64,000 bases of DNA from Flavobacterium sp. (GCF_039595935.1 NZ_JBCNKR010000006.1:2018001-2082000); one strand, 5' to 3'. Shown: positions 1 through 8,149, numbered from the stretch's first letter. Notes: generated by a model not told the origin, from the sequence alone. Made by a program: numbers and translations.

Positions 1-727
1 AATTAGCATCCACTTCCATAACTCTCGGGATTTGAGTTGGCGTTAAACCTTCTTTACCTACAGCAATGTAAATTTCTGTCTGCAGATTGAAACTCTCTTT
101 AAAAATCTCAGAATCCTGATTTAAAATAGACCCATTATCCCACCATAAACTTGGGCTTACAATAACATATTTATTAAAAAGAGACGGTTTTTTGAATAAG
201 ATTTCGGTTTCTAATAATCCGCCTAAAGACTGACCAATAATGGTTTTAGAATTTGTTGTTTTGTATTTTTTATCAATAAAAGGCTGTAATTCTTTTTCGA
301 TAAAAGCGATAAATTTATCAGAATGTCCAGTGGTTGGGTATTTGGTTTTGTCATTTTCAATAGTTGTCGGAAAAGTAAAATCTCTTTTTCTGTCGACAGT
401 AGCAATACCCACAACAATCGATTTTGGAACCTGATTGATCCATTCAAAACTATTAAACTGAACTAAACCCGAAATATGAATAAAATCTTCATCAGCAGAA
501 CCATCCAATAAATAAATCACAGGATATTTTTCCTGATCTTTAGGATTATAACCTTCTGGAAGATAAATGTTTAAAATTCTGTTTTCGCCTAATTCTTTAG
601 ATTGAATTTCATCGATAACACCTAAAACAAAAGGTTTACTTGTTTCTGTAGTTTTAGATTTGCTATTTTGGCTAAAAATAATTGTAGAGGTAAAAAATAT
701 AAAAGTAAAGATGAAAAGCTTGTTCAT
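1..727 (-). CDS. Secreted alpha/beta-hydrolase esterase (esterase D/IroE-like), 3' end cut by window edge
   Basis: About 242 N-terminal residues are present and the rest runs off the left edge. The start at 727 gives a Sec signal peptide (MNKLFIFTFIFFTSTIIFSQ). It is followed by a putative-esterase (PF00756-type) fold: a YPVIYLLDG strand, then the nucleophile elbow GQSLGG near residue 175. The Asp and His of the triad would come later or lie outside the window. The family includes siderophore esterases, S-formylglutathione hydrolases and acyl-transferring antigen-85-like proteins, so the substrate is open. It is probably periplasmic. It is related in type to the complete esterase at 18244-19038. 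The family call is sure; the function is not. Confidence 0.85.
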   Translation of the reverse strand, partial: MNKLFIFTFIFFTSTIIFSQNSKSKTTETSKPFVLGVIDEIQSKELGENRILNIYLPEGYNPKDQEKYPVIYLLDGSADEDFIHISGLVQFNSFEWINQVPKSIVVGIATVDRKRDFTFPTTIENDKTKYPTTGHSDKFIAFIEKELQPFIDKKYKTTNSKTIIGQSLGGLLETEILFKKPSLFNKYVIVSPSLWWDNGSILNQDSEIFKESFNLQTEIYIAVGKEGLTPTQIPRVMEVDAN

Positions 728-751
728 TATAGAAGTAAAAATGATTTGTAG

Positions 752-794
752 AAAGACGAAAGTTACAATTTTTATTTTTTGAACTTTCGTCTTT
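752..794. terminator. 13-bp hairpin between AHSA1 operon and esterase
   Basis: AAAGACGAAAGTT at 752-764 pairs perfectly with AACTTTCGTCTTT at 782-794. It follows the AHSA1 operon stop on the minus strand. The T-tract is better on the plus side (after 791), so its efficiency for the minus operon is uncertain. Confidence 0.5.
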
Positions 795-812
795 TTTACA
801 AATTGAGGAGAT

Positions 813-1316
813 TTATTTTGCTTTCTCAGCAAAAATCTTGTCCAGACCTTCCATTGCAATAGTGAAACCTTCTTTGAAACCCATTTCGATTATTTTTTCC
901 AAATCAGATAAATTTTCATGTTTAATGGCGATATCAACAATGGTTGAATTTCCTTCTTCAGAAAAATTTACATTCCAATCTGATCTCGGAAAATCAGTGT
1001 TTAAATTTCCTTCGCTGTCGCTAAAGGCATCCAGATATTTAAAATTACTTTTCGGAGTGATTGAAGTAAAATCTGCAATTGCCCAATGTTCTTCGCCTTG
1101 CGGACCAATCATAGCATAAATTCTGCGTCCGCCTTCTTTAAAATCCATACTTTTTGTTTTGGATTTCCACGGAGCCGGCGCCCACCACTGATCTAAAATT
1201 TCAGGTTCTGTCCATGCTGACCAAACGTTTGATAATGAAGCATCAAATTCACGTTTTACATTCACGGTACTATTTTCTTTATCTACAGTAAAATTCATTA
1301 AAAGATTTGATTTCAT
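813..1316 (-). CDS. SRPBCC/AHSA1-domain protein (copy 2 of tandem pair)
   Basis: This 167-residue protein has the SRPBCC (START-like) fold of the AHSA1 / Hsp90-ATPase-activator-homologue family. Typical marks are the [18 protein letters not shown] segment followed by QWWAPAPWKS and an EGGRRIYAM strand. No catalytic residues are known for the family; members bind small hydrophobic ligands in a cavity. It lies 36 nt downstream of a close paralogue (1353-1853), and both share the start MKSNLLMNF, so a tandem duplication is clear. It is the last gene of the ArsR operon starting at 2168. ArsR-AHSA1 pairs are common in soil bacteria, and a regulated ligand-binding or stress role is usually inferred. 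The ligand is unknown. Confidence 0.9.
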   Translation of the reverse strand: MKSNLLMNFTVDKENSTVNVKREFDASLSNVWSAWTEPEILDQWWAPAPWKSKTKSMDFKEGGRRIYAMIGPQGEEHWAIADFTSITPKSNFKYLDAFSDSEGNLNTDFPRSDWNVNFSEEGNSTIVDIAIKHENLSDLEKIIEMGFKEGFTIAMEGLDKIFAEKAK

Positions 1317-1352
1317 ATTCTTTAGATTTTAAATTCATTAATAAAAACAGTT

Positions 1353-1853
1353 TTATTTTCGGTCTTCAAAGATTTTGTCCAAAATTTGCATCGTGGCAGT
1401 AATTCCTTCTTTAAAGCCCATTTCGATTATTTTTTCCAACTCTTCAAGGCTGTCGCGTTTAATTGCAATATCAACAACAGTTAAATCTCCTTTTTCAGAA
1501 AATGTCAGGTCCCAATAAGAACTCCCGAAAATTGAATTTGGATTTCCTTCGGCGTCACAAAAAGTGGCAGAATGTTTAAAATTTGTTTTTGGAGAAATCG
1601 AAGTGTATTCAAAAAAACTCCAGCGTTTATCGCCTTCCGGTGTTACCATTGCATACAATCTTTTTCCGCCTTCTTTGAACTCCATACTTGTGGTTTCAGA
1701 TTTAAACGGAGCCGGTGCCCACCATTGATCTAAAATTTCTGGTTCTGTCCAGGCTGACCAAACATCAGCAAGCGATGCGTCGAATTCACGTTTTATATGT
1801 ACAGTCTTATTTTCTTTGTCAACATCAAAATTCATTAATAAATTAGATTTCAT
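1353..1853 (-). CDS. SRPBCC/AHSA1-domain protein (copy 1 of tandem pair)
   Basis: This is the 166-residue paralogue of the next gene, with the same conserved blocks ([41 protein letters not shown]). It differs mainly in the middle region and near the C-terminus, so the two may have split ligand specificity. Its ATG at 1853 overlaps the restored end of the ArsR frame by 11 nt, which suggests translational coupling and shows that the ArsR gene originally ran to 1843. It is transcribed from the ArsR promoter at 2200-2228. Fold assignment is firm; ligand and function are not known. Confidence 0.9.
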   Translation of the reverse strand: MKSNLLMNFDVDKENKTVHIKREFDASLADVWSAWTEPEILDQWWAPAPFKSETTSMEFKEGGKRLYAMVTPEGDKRWSFFEYTSISPKTNFKHSATFCDAEGNPNSIFGSSYWDLTFSEKGDLTVVDIAIKRDSLEELEKIIEMGFKEGITATMQILDKIFEDRK

Positions 1854-2168
1854 TTTTTTTAGATTTAAGATTAATTAATACTTGATCTAATTGATTAAAT
1901 CGGCTTTCCCAAATCTTTTTGAATTGCTCGAGCCATTGATCAACTTCTTTCATTTTTTCAATTTTGAGCTGATAATAAATTTCTCTGCCCACTTTTTTTC
2001 GTCTAATAATTCACATTCGTTTAAAATTTTGATATGTTTAGAAACGGCTTGTCTAGTGGTATTAAACTGTTCTGCAATTGCATTTGGGGTTAATGCATTT
2101 GCTGAAATCAAAACCAATATGGCTCTTCGAGTGGGATCGGCAATGGCCTGAAAAATATCTCGTTTCAT
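1843..2168 (-). pseudogene. ArsR-family winged-helix regulator, frameshifted in an A7 run
   Basis: The N-terminal 59 residues are a normal ArsR DNA-binding domain: [18 protein letters not shown], an HTH with [20 protein letters not shown], then [10 protein letters not shown]. In the present frame the wing is replaced by [13 protein letters not shown] and a stop at 1950. Adding one A to the A7 run (1993-1999 on the plus strand as T7) restores [20 protein letters not shown], the standard wing and last helix of this family. The frame then stays open to 1843, inside the next gene. So the gene has a -1 indel, a slippery coding site, or a sequencing error. It would normally repress its own operon through the dyads at 2185-2224. 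Confidence 0.85.
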
Positions 2169-2184
2169 TTTAAATATAAATTAC

Positions 2185-2228
2185 GCAACTAATCAGTTGC
2201 AAATATAAGCAACTTTTTGGTTGCGCAA
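2185..2228 (-). promoter_or_regulatory. ArsR operon promoter with two operator dyads around the -7 box
   Basis: Two dyads of form GCAACY-N4-RGTTGC lie at 2185-2200 (gcaactaatcagttgc) and 2209-2224 (gcaactttttggttgc), 24 bp apart. The minus-strand -7 element TATATTTG occupies 2200-2207, between them. A TTG at 2226-2228 gives TTG-N18-TATATTTG, the Bacteroidota promoter form. A bound repressor would cover both the -7 and the -33/-7 spacer. The likely ligand is the ArsR protein encoded just downstream. Confidence 0.8.
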
Positions 2229-2306
2229 TTACTTTTTCAATTTTTTTTAACTGGAAAAAATAAAAAAACGTTCTGTTGTTATGAAAACGAGTGTGCGTGA
2301 GGGATA

Positions 2307-2363
2307 GAAGCGGATAGCCCACAGCCTGACGAAGGAAGTGCGAGGACTTGAAGCGGATAGCCC
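2307..2363. repeat. Direct repeat gaagcggatagccc, two copies
   Basis: The 14-mer gaagcggatagccc occurs at 2307-2320 and 2350-2363, in a GC-rich patch that contrasts with the AT-rich surroundings. It sits between the ArsR promoter and the terminator of the next gene. Similar GGGATAGAAGCGGATAGCCC patches are, from memory, dispersed in flavobacterial intergenic DNA. No open frame is credible here. Confidence 0.6.
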
Positions 2364-2382
2364 GACCCGGAGGGACACGCCC

Positions 2383-2415
2383 AAAAAAAATCCCACTTGC
2401 TTGTGACAAATGGGA
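2383..2415 (-). terminator. Rho-independent terminator of the 2429-3616 lipoprotein gene
   Basis: On the minus strand TCCCATTTG pairs with CAAGTGGGA (9 bp, one G-T) and is followed by eight T (2390-2383). It lies 14 nt after the stop codon. Confidence 0.85.
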
Positions 2416-2428
2416 ATCTTTTTAAAAA

Positions 2429-3616
2429 TTATGATCTAAATTTATTCTTGACAATAATATCTTTAAGCCTTGCTTTTAAATCTTCGCCCGTGTCAAAAAC
2501 CATTTGCTCGTTATTAGGAAACGGAACTGCGCGTTTATTAAAATAAGATATATAACTGTCATCGCAGGCATTTCTGTCGCCTTTGTAGGTTGAGTAAACG
2601 TTTTCAAAAACAAACTCACTACTTACCGGAAAAGATTGTAATAATTGATTTGTTCTAATATCGACATAATCGACAACTGCTATAACCTGACACGATTTAT
2701 ATTGTCTGAATTCGTATACATTAGCACGAAGCATTTTGTAATTGTCTACTTTAATTTCTTTTCCTAAACTATCTTTTACAGGCCTTCCTCGGCTGTCAAG
2801 AAGTGTTTTTATGCCATCTTTTACTTGTCTTTCTTTGATAAATTCTTTTTCTTTTATCTGCTCAGGCGAAATAACAATTTGTCTGAAGTTGATAATCAGG
2901 CTGTAATCGTATGTAACATTTTTTTGTCTGGCGCTGTGATAAACCGTCCATTTATCATTTAATCCGTATGTTTTAAAATCAAGTAAATCATCCTGAAGCA
3001 TTTTCGGAATTACCATATTGGTTTGATTTTTTGCATAAACGTCTACAAAATCAGTTCCTTTAAACTGAGCATCGTCCATCAGTTTTTTGGTGTTTTTGTA
3101 CCCCGGATTTATGCTTTCTAAATAAGCAAAATCATCATAAGCTTTTCTAAAATCAAGCTTGTTATTTGATTTTAAAAGTGCCGATGCATTTTCATAAAGA
3201 TATTTAGAAAGTACGTTTCTGCTGTTTACAATTTGATCTGAATAATTATCAAAAGGGAAATAAGCGTTTTTTCCCTGTTTTAATAATTTCAATGGCAACA
3301 GCGGTCTGATTTTTTCCTGACGATTATTTAACTGTAAATAAGTATTGTAGATGCGTTCTGCATTTGCCGGATTTGCGTCTTTAGACATCATTTCGAGATC
3401 ACGTAAATCTCTGTCTTTGGCTTTCGCAAACGCTTCTTCAAGCAAGTACACATAATCTTGTTTTCCTTTAGAATCTTTGTTGCTTCTTAAAGCTTCAACG
3501 GCACGGTCAATTGCTCCGTCATAATTTCCATCACTTATTAAAGCCTGAGTTGTTTTAACTCCGCATGAGGAAAGGATCAAAAAGAATATAGAAAATAATA
3601 AAGTAGTTTTTTGCAT
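2429..3616 (-). CDS. Conserved lipoprotein of unknown function, TPR-like N-terminal part
   Basis: The protein has 395 residues with a lipoprotein signal (MQKTTLLFSIFFLILSSC, lipobox LSSC). Residues 20-200 are helical and read like tetratricopeptide or solenoid segments (YDGAIDRAVEALRSNK, RIYNTYLQLNNRQEKIRPLL). The C-terminal half is more beta-like. It is likely exported and anchored in the outer membrane facing the periplasm. The gene stands alone: more than 100 nt separate it from its upstream neighbour, and it has its own strong terminator. I do not recognise a named function. Confidence 0.75.
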   Translation of the reverse strand: MQKTTLLFSIFFLILSSCGVKTTQALISDGNYDGAIDRAVEALRSNKDSKGKQDYVYLLEEAFAKAKDRDLRDLEMMSKDANPANAERIYNTYLQLNNRQEKIRPLLPLKLLKQGKNAYFPFDNYSDQIVNSRNVLSKYLYENASALLKSNNKLDFRKAYDDFAYLESINPGYKNTKKLMDDAQFKGTDFVDVYAKNQTNMVIPKMLQDDLLDFKTYGLNDKWTVYHSARQKNVTYDYSLIINFRQIVISPEQIKEKEFIKERQVKDGIKTLLDSRGRPVKDSLGKEIKVDNYKMLRANVYEFRQYKSCQVIAVVDYVDIRTNQLLQSFPVSSEFVFENVYSTYKGDRNACDDSYISYFNKRAVPFPNNEQMVFDTGEDLKARLKDIIVKNKFRS

Positions 3617-3728
3617 AGTATTTCGTTTGAAAGTGTAAATATATCTTTTTTAACTTTCAACAACTATGCCCTTTTGAAAATTTATTTTTTGAGCAGAAAA
3701 GCGCTTTTAGAATTGCTGCAGAGCAAAA

Positions 3729-4094
3729 CTAATCTGCGATTTTTTTATATTCAAAAGTACCTATTTCTTTATTGGTAATAACGCGTTTTTGGCTGTCGAA
3801 ATAATCAACACTAAATTTTATTGGAAGTATAACTGAAATAATAGTTAATTCAGAATTATCGCTGGATAATTTCCATTTTGCTTTGTGTGATTCGTCGCCA
3901 ATAAGACTGTTGAAATCTCCGTTTTCACTAAAAACCTGAAAAACCTGATCTGTTTTAAAACGATCCTGAATACTTTTTTCCTTTCCGTTTTTTGTCCATT
4001 TTACCAGCTGCCATTTTCCAATAAGTTCTTTAGAGGTTTGGGCATTCATCGCAAAACCCAATAAAAAAATAAAACCTAAAATTAAATTTCTCAT
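3729..4094 (-). CDS. Small secreted lipocalin-like protein
   Basis: It is 121 residues with a Sec signal peptide (MRNLILGFIFLLGFAMNAQ). The mature start SKELIGKWQLVKWTKNGKEK is typical of the Bacteroidota lipocalin-like domain, where a GxW near the N-terminus begins an eight-stranded barrel. The later strands FSENGDFNSL, KWKLSSDNSELTI and FEYKKI fit that pattern. Such proteins are periplasmic or cell-surface and of unknown ligand. The gene is isolated, about 80 nt after the DinB gene on the same strand. Confidence 0.65.
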   Translation of the reverse strand: MRNLILGFIFLLGFAMNAQTSKELIGKWQLVKWTKNGKEKSIQDRFKTDQVFQVFSENGDFNSLIGDESHKAKWKLSSDNSELTIISVILPIKFSVDYFDSQKRVITNKEIGTFEYKKIAD

Positions 4095-4173
4095 TTTTAA
4101 AAGATTAAAGTTGATTAATAAATTTAAGGAATTTTTATTTATAGGTGAAAGAAAAATCTTAAAAGTGTATTTT

Positions 4174-4641
4174 TTATTCTGTTAAGAGCTTTTTAATCAA
4201 TACAATTTGCCCTAAATGATAATAACTGTGCTCGATCATAGCGTCGATGTTTCTTTTATAAGTTCCGTATTTTTCGTCAACAAAAACCTCGTTTAATTTT
4301 TGTTCCGGCATTTTTTCAACGAAAGAAGCAAATTCTTCGGCAGCGTTCCAGAATTTATTTAGAAAAGAGTTCCATTCTTCTTGTGAATTGATAGGAGGAA
4401 AGTCAAAACTGAATTTGTCTTTTATATCTAAATTTCCACCTTTAAAAACAATATTTATTCCGTTGATGTAATAATGAATATGCTGCGCTAGAAGAGAAAT
4501 TGTGTTGAGGTTTTTTACCGGAGTTATCGCAATTTTCCAATCCAGATTTTCGAGCTGATGTTTGTAATTGGTATTGGCAATCCAGGTTCCGTTTAAAATA
4601 GTTTCTCTAAAACGATTGGCAATTTCTGTGGTGTTTTCCAT
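4174..4641 (-). CDS. DinB-fold protein (DUF1572-like)
   Basis: This 155-residue protein is all-helical with the three-histidine metal-site pattern of the DinB/YfiT superfamily: a His in LAQHIHYYING and two in the last helices (MIEHSYYHLGQIVLIK). The family includes thiol-dependent transferases and many proteins of unknown activity; this one has no obvious partner. A related but diverged DinB protein lies at 25767-26213. It starts 18 nt after the stop of the lipoprotein gene at 4660-5076, so the two are probably cotranscribed. Confidence 0.8.
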   Translation of the reverse strand: MENTTEIANRFRETILNGTWIANTNYKHQLENLDWKIAITPVKNLNTISLLAQHIHYYINGINIVFKGGNLDIKDKFSFDFPPINSQEEWNSFLNKFWNAAEEFASFVEKMPEQKLNEVFVDEKYGTYKRNIDAMIEHSYYHLGQIVLIKKLLTE

Positions 4642-4659
4642 AATCCGAAACTTTTTTAG

Positions 4660-5076
4660 TTATCTAATTACTATTTTATATTTCTGAGATGCACCTCTGT
4701 CGCACAAATTATCTTCATCCTCTTCATTATTAATATATCGGCGGACATATATTGTAACCGTAAATTCATAAGTTCCACTTTTGTTAGGTATTCCCTTAAA
4801 ATTTACTTTAGAATTATCGACAACACTGTAATTAATGCCAGGAGGAAGATTTCCGTCAATTGAAGCAGAAGAAATAATATACTCTTCTGTATTTCCTTTT
4901 TTTATTTCAAAAGTAATATTTTCATTATAAGCAATATAAGTTGATCCGGTGTATAATTCTTTATAAATAAGACTAGGTTTTTTATCAGTAATACAATCCA
5001 AAACCGTTTCGCAGCTTATAGACGTTAGTGCCAAAACGAATAAAAAAAGAGTTTTATAGACTGTATTTTTTTTCAT
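4660..5076 (-). CDS. Lipoprotein with Ig-like (He_PIG-type) domain
   Basis: This protein has 138 residues with a lipoprotein signal ending LTSISC. The mature part holds one Ig-like fold: the segment LPPGINYSVVDNSKVNFKGI followed by PNKSGTYEFTVTIYV is the hallmark of putative-Ig (He_PIG) domains, which bind partners on the cell surface. Two later Cys (NLCDRGAS and one near residue 28) may form a disulphide. It begins 1 nt after the stop of the upstream gene (5078-5527), so it is surely in the same transcript. Function is unknown. Confidence 0.7.
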   Translation of the reverse strand: MKKNTVYKTLFLFVLALTSISCETVLDCITDKKPSLIYKELYTGSTYIAYNENITFEIKKGNTEEYIISSASIDGNLPPGINYSVVDNSKVNFKGIPNKSGTYEFTVTIYVRRYINNEEDEDNLCDRGASQKYKIVIR

Positions 5077-5077
5077 T

Positions 5078-5527
5078 TTATGGTAAAAGAGTCTCTATTT
5101 TAGTTTCTGATTTTTCTCTAATTGGGCTGTCGGCACGAAAACTCCAAATGATTAGAAATTTTCCTTTTACAACATATTCTTCCGGGTGTTCATCAGTTGG
5201 CTGGCCGTCTTTTCCCCAAAGTAAACCTTGTAGAAAACGATCTCCTTTAAATACGTGATCAAATTCAAAATACATAATAGAACCGCGATCTGTTTTGTTT
5301 CTAAAACTTTGAATGGCTTTACTTTTTACAGTTCCCACAATATTGCTGTACGTTTCAATATCGGTATAAAAATTACAGGCCTGAGGTGTAACGCAAATAT
5401 TTCCGTCGTTAGGAATATAGCCTTTTGGAATTTCTTTTGGTTTTAGTTTTAAATCAGCAATTGTCTGGCTGAATGAATTGATAGTTAGTAATAAAAATAA
5501 CGCTGAGAGGGAAATCGTAATTTTCAT
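5078..5527 (-). CDS. Secreted protein of unknown function
   Basis: It is 149 residues with a clear Sec signal (MKITISLSALFLLLTINSFSQ). The mature protein has two closely spaced Cys (NICVTPQACNF) that may be disulphide-bonded or bind a cofactor, and beta-rich segments (SIMYFEFDHVFKGDRF, EYVVKGKFLIIWSF). I do not recognise a family. It is immediately followed (1 nt) by the Ig-like lipoprotein, so both probably work in the same compartment. Confidence 0.65.
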   Translation of the reverse strand: MKITISLSALFLLLTINSFSQTIADLKLKPKEIPKGYIPNDGNICVTPQACNFYTDIETYSNIVGTVKSKAIQSFRNKTDRGSIMYFEFDHVFKGDRFLQGLLWGKDGQPTDEHPEEYVVKGKFLIIWSFRADSPIREKSETKIETLLP

Positions 5528-5561
5528 AGGTTTTTGGTTTTATTGATTTTGGGGTAAATTT

Positions 5562-6194
5562 CTACTTAATTGTAATCCAGTCTGCTTTTATATTTGTTCT
5601 TTTGGGATTTACGGGAACTTCTAATTCTCCGTATTCTCCAATTTTGTTGTTTTCATTGGTCATAAAAATGAATTCTTGATTATTTTTTTCATCCTCCATA
5701 TATTCCCATTCCATCATTAAATTCTGAACAACTTTAATGTTTGGATATTTTGCCTGTATTTCTGCAACGGTCGATTTTGGACATAATCCATTATTTGTTT
5801 TTAGATCTTTGCTAACGGCTGCTATAGCTAGTATTTCCTCAGAACCCATTTTTGGGATTAATGCTATAACAGGCTCAGTTCCCAATGAATAAAGATAAGC
5901 TTCTCCGCCGCCGTCAAATCCAAAATCGTAGGCTTCGACTTTTGTTTTTGTTAATTGTGTGAGTAATTTTTCGGCATCTTGAATGGTCATTCCGATTTTT
6001 ATTTCACCAATTTTTCCTTTAGAAATGAGAAACTTTTCGAAACCAAATTTTACAGCTGATTTTGGTTGAATTTCAACTTTATCTGTTTTAGTTTTTTCAA
6101 CTTGATTATTTTGAGATTCAAATTGTTTTTCTGTTTTTTCTTTGCAGGAAAACTGAAGTAAAATCAAGAAAATTATTGAAAGTTTTATTCTCAT
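5562..6194 (-). CDS. Lipoprotein of unknown function
   Basis: This protein has 210 residues with a lipoprotein signal (MRIKLSIIFLILLQFSC) and a Lys/Gln/Glu-rich linker (KEKTEKQFESQNNQVEKTKT) before a folded domain. The domain begins KGKIGEIKIGMTIQDAEKLL, a segment also seen in small periplasmic proteins with a BLIP/SmpA-like beta-alpha fold. A YPNIKVVQNLM repeat-like segment follows. Its ATG shares one base with the stop of the upstream membrane-protein gene (TAATG), so the two are translationally coupled. Confidence 0.65.
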   Translation of the reverse strand: MRIKLSIIFLILLQFSCKEKTEKQFESQNNQVEKTKTDKVEIQPKSAVKFGFEKFLISKGKIGEIKIGMTIQDAEKLLTQLTKTKVEAYDFGFDGGGEAYLYSLGTEPVIALIPKMGSEEILAIAAVSKDLKTNNGLCPKSTVAEIQAKYPNIKVVQNLMMEWEYMEDEKNNQEFIFMTNENNKIGEYGELEVPVNPKRTNIKADWITIK

Positions 6195-6553
6195 TACATT
6201 CTAATCTTCACCTGATAAACAATTTCCCAAAAAATAATTGAAAAAACTGCATTGGCAAATATGGCAGTTTTAACCTGATACGGATCGTAATTTATAAGCA
6301 GGTGTAAGTTTGTAAATTTTAAAGCTAAGAAAAGTGACAAAGCTGCAATTCCAACAGCAAAAAGTATATTTAGTAAAGGTTTCCATTTTAATGCTAAAAA
6401 CGCATAAATAAGATTAAAAACAGCAAACCCACAGCCTAAGGTTATATAGGGATCTGTTTTTAATTTTTCCCCTAATGATAATATTAGCGGAGTAGAAGTT
6501 AGGTATAAAAAGAATAGAATTGAGTAAAGCAGGATTCGTATTTGTGGTTTCAT
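6194..6553 (-). CDS. Small integral membrane protein, four predicted helices
   Basis: The 119-residue protein is almost all hydrophobic helices, about residues 5-27, 37-55, 60-80 and 95-115, with a short charged C-terminus (YQVKIRM). No motif allows a family call. It is coupled to the lipoprotein at 5562-6194 by a TAATG overlap, which suggests the pair acts at the envelope together. The 242-bp gap upstream (6554-6795) holds only the lysA terminator. Confidence 0.65.
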   Translation of the reverse strand: MKPQIRILLYSILFFLYLTSTPLILSLGEKLKTDPYITLGCGFAVFNLIYAFLALKWKPLLNILFAVGIAALSLFLALKFTNLHLLINYDPYQVKTAIFANAVFSIIFWEIVYQVKIRM

Positions 6554-6735
6554 TTTGTGCTTGTTTATTATGAAGAATTTTGAATACGAAGATACTATTA
6601 AAAGATGAATACTGAATGAAGTTGGGAATACTTCAGTTTATTTGATGTTTTGAAAAGTAGATTTCTTCCGTTAGGCTAATGTTTCATTTTTATCAGAAAT
6701 TTTGTAGCTAAAATAATAAATCAAAAATTTTCAAT

Positions 6736-6766
6736 AAAAAAATCCCGCCTCAATTAAGAAACGGGA
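6736..6766 (-). terminator. Probable terminator after lysA
   Basis: A GC-rich stem (TCCCG 743-747 with CGGGA 762-766 of this stretch) is followed on the minus strand by a run of seven T (6742-6736). It sits 30 nt after the lysA stop. The stem is short, so the strength is uncertain. Confidence 0.6.
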
Positions 6767-6795
6767 CTTCGGTGATATTCCTTTTTTTTCTATTG

Positions 6796-8019
6796 TTAAA
6801 CCGTAGCTGCAATTTCTTGCGGTAACGGAATTTGATTTTTAAGTAAATCTTCAAATGTCTCAGCTTGGCGAATCAGGATTCCTTGTCCGTTCATCCAAAG
6901 AACTTCGGCTGGTTTGTATCTTGAATTGTAGTTTGAAGACATTGAGAAACAATATGCTCCTGCGTTTCTGAAAGATAAAATGTCACCTTCAGTAATTTCC
7001 TGAATTCTACGGTTGTTGGCAAAAGTATCAGTTTCGCAAATGTATCCTACAACTGAGTAAAAACGCTCTTTTCCTTTTGGGTTTGAGATGTTTTCAATGT
7101 GGTGTGAAGATCCGTACAACATTGGACGAATTAAGTGGTTGAAACCACTGTCAACTCCAGCGAAAACTGTTGATGTTGTTTGTTTTACTACGTTTACTTT
7201 TACTAAGAAATGACCTGCTTCGCTCACCAAGAATTTTCCTGGTTCGAAAATCAGCGTTAAATCTCTTCCGTATTCAGCACAGAAAGCGTTGAATCTTTTA
7301 GATAATTTTTTACCTAATTCTTCAATGTCTGTTTCGATATCGTCTTTTTTGTAAGGAACTTTGAATCCGCTTCCGAAATCTAAGAATTGTAAATCTTTGA
7401 AATGTTTAGCTGTATCGAACAAGATTTCAGCAGCATACAAGAATACTTCGATATCTAAAATATCAGATCCTGTGTGCATGTGAATTCCAACAATACTCAT
7501 TTTTGTGTTTTCAACGATACGTAAAATATGCGGAATCTGGTGAACAGAAATTCCGAATTTACTATCGATGTGTCCAACAGAAATATTAGCATTTCCACCC
7601 GCCATTACGTGTGGGTTGATACGGATACAAACTGGAATATGAGGATGTTTTGTTCCGAATTGCTCTAAAATAGATAAATTGTCGATATTGATTTGTACAC
7701 CCATTGCAGCTACTTCTTCGATTTCTTCTAAAGAAACGCCGTTTGGTGTAAAGAAAATTCTTTCGGGTTCATAGCCAGCATGAAGTCCTAACTGAACTTC
7801 CTGAATAGATACAGTGTCTAAGCCAGACCCCATGTTCTTTAATAACTGAAGAATCGCAACGTTTGACAATGCCTTCATGGCGTAATTAACTCTTAAGTTT
7901 TCTACCTTAGAGAAAGCTTTAGTTAATCGGTTGTACTGTGATTGGATTTTTTCGGCATCGTAAACATACAATGGACTTCCAAATTGGTCTGCTAACTGCA
8001 GTAAATCTTTTGCTTGCAT
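6796..8019 (-). CDS. lysA: Diaminopimelate decarboxylase
   Basis: LysA is a PLP enzyme that decarboxylates meso-diaminopimelate to L-lysine, the last step of lysine synthesis. At 407 residues it is normal for the family. The fold-type III alanine-racemase-like barrel carries the PLP lysine in NYAMKAL (K49), the HMHTGSD block and a phosphate-binding EPGKFLV region. The C-terminal domain has GYICETDTF, with the Cys that contacts substrate across the dimer. A -7 box (8037-8044) lies close before the start, so the leader is short. The gene is a single unit with its own terminator. Confidence 0.95.
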   Translation of the reverse strand: MQAKDLLQLADQFGSPLYVYDAEKIQSQYNRLTKAFSKVENLRVNYAMKALSNVAILQLLKNMGSGLDTVSIQEVQLGLHAGYEPERIFFTPNGVSLEEIEEVAAMGVQINIDNLSILEQFGTKHPHIPVCIRINPHVMAGGNANISVGHIDSKFGISVHQIPHILRIVENTKMSIVGIHMHTGSDILDIEVFLYAAEILFDTAKHFKDLQFLDFGSGFKVPYKKDDIETDIEELGKKLSKRFNAFCAEYGRDLTLIFEPGKFLVSEAGHFLVKVNVVKQTTSTVFAGVDSGFNHLIRPMLYGSSHHIENISNPKGKERFYSVVGYICETDTFANNRRIQEITEGDILSFRNAGAYCFSMSSNYNSRYKPAEVLWMNGQGILIRQAETFEDLLKNQIPLPQEIAATV

Positions 8020-8036
8020 TTTTAAATCATTTTGGG

Positions 8037-8044
8037 CAAAGTTA
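8037..8044 (-). promoter_or_regulatory. -7 promoter element of lysA
   Basis: CAAAGTTA on the plus strand reads TAACTTTG on the minus strand, matching TAnnTTTG. It starts 18 nt upstream of the lysA ATG. Confidence 0.55.
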
Positions 8045-8149
8045 TTACACTTTTATCTACTGACAAATAATTTACAAAAAAATAACAAATTATAACAAAT
8101 TGTTTAATTTTAAACAAAAAGTTGGTGTTTTTGGAATTTTGTAACCTTT

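Noticed and set aside
2170-2409. 79-codon minus frame upstream of the ArsR gene
   Set aside because: It covers the ArsR operators, the GC-rich repeat and a terminator; it has no family likeness.
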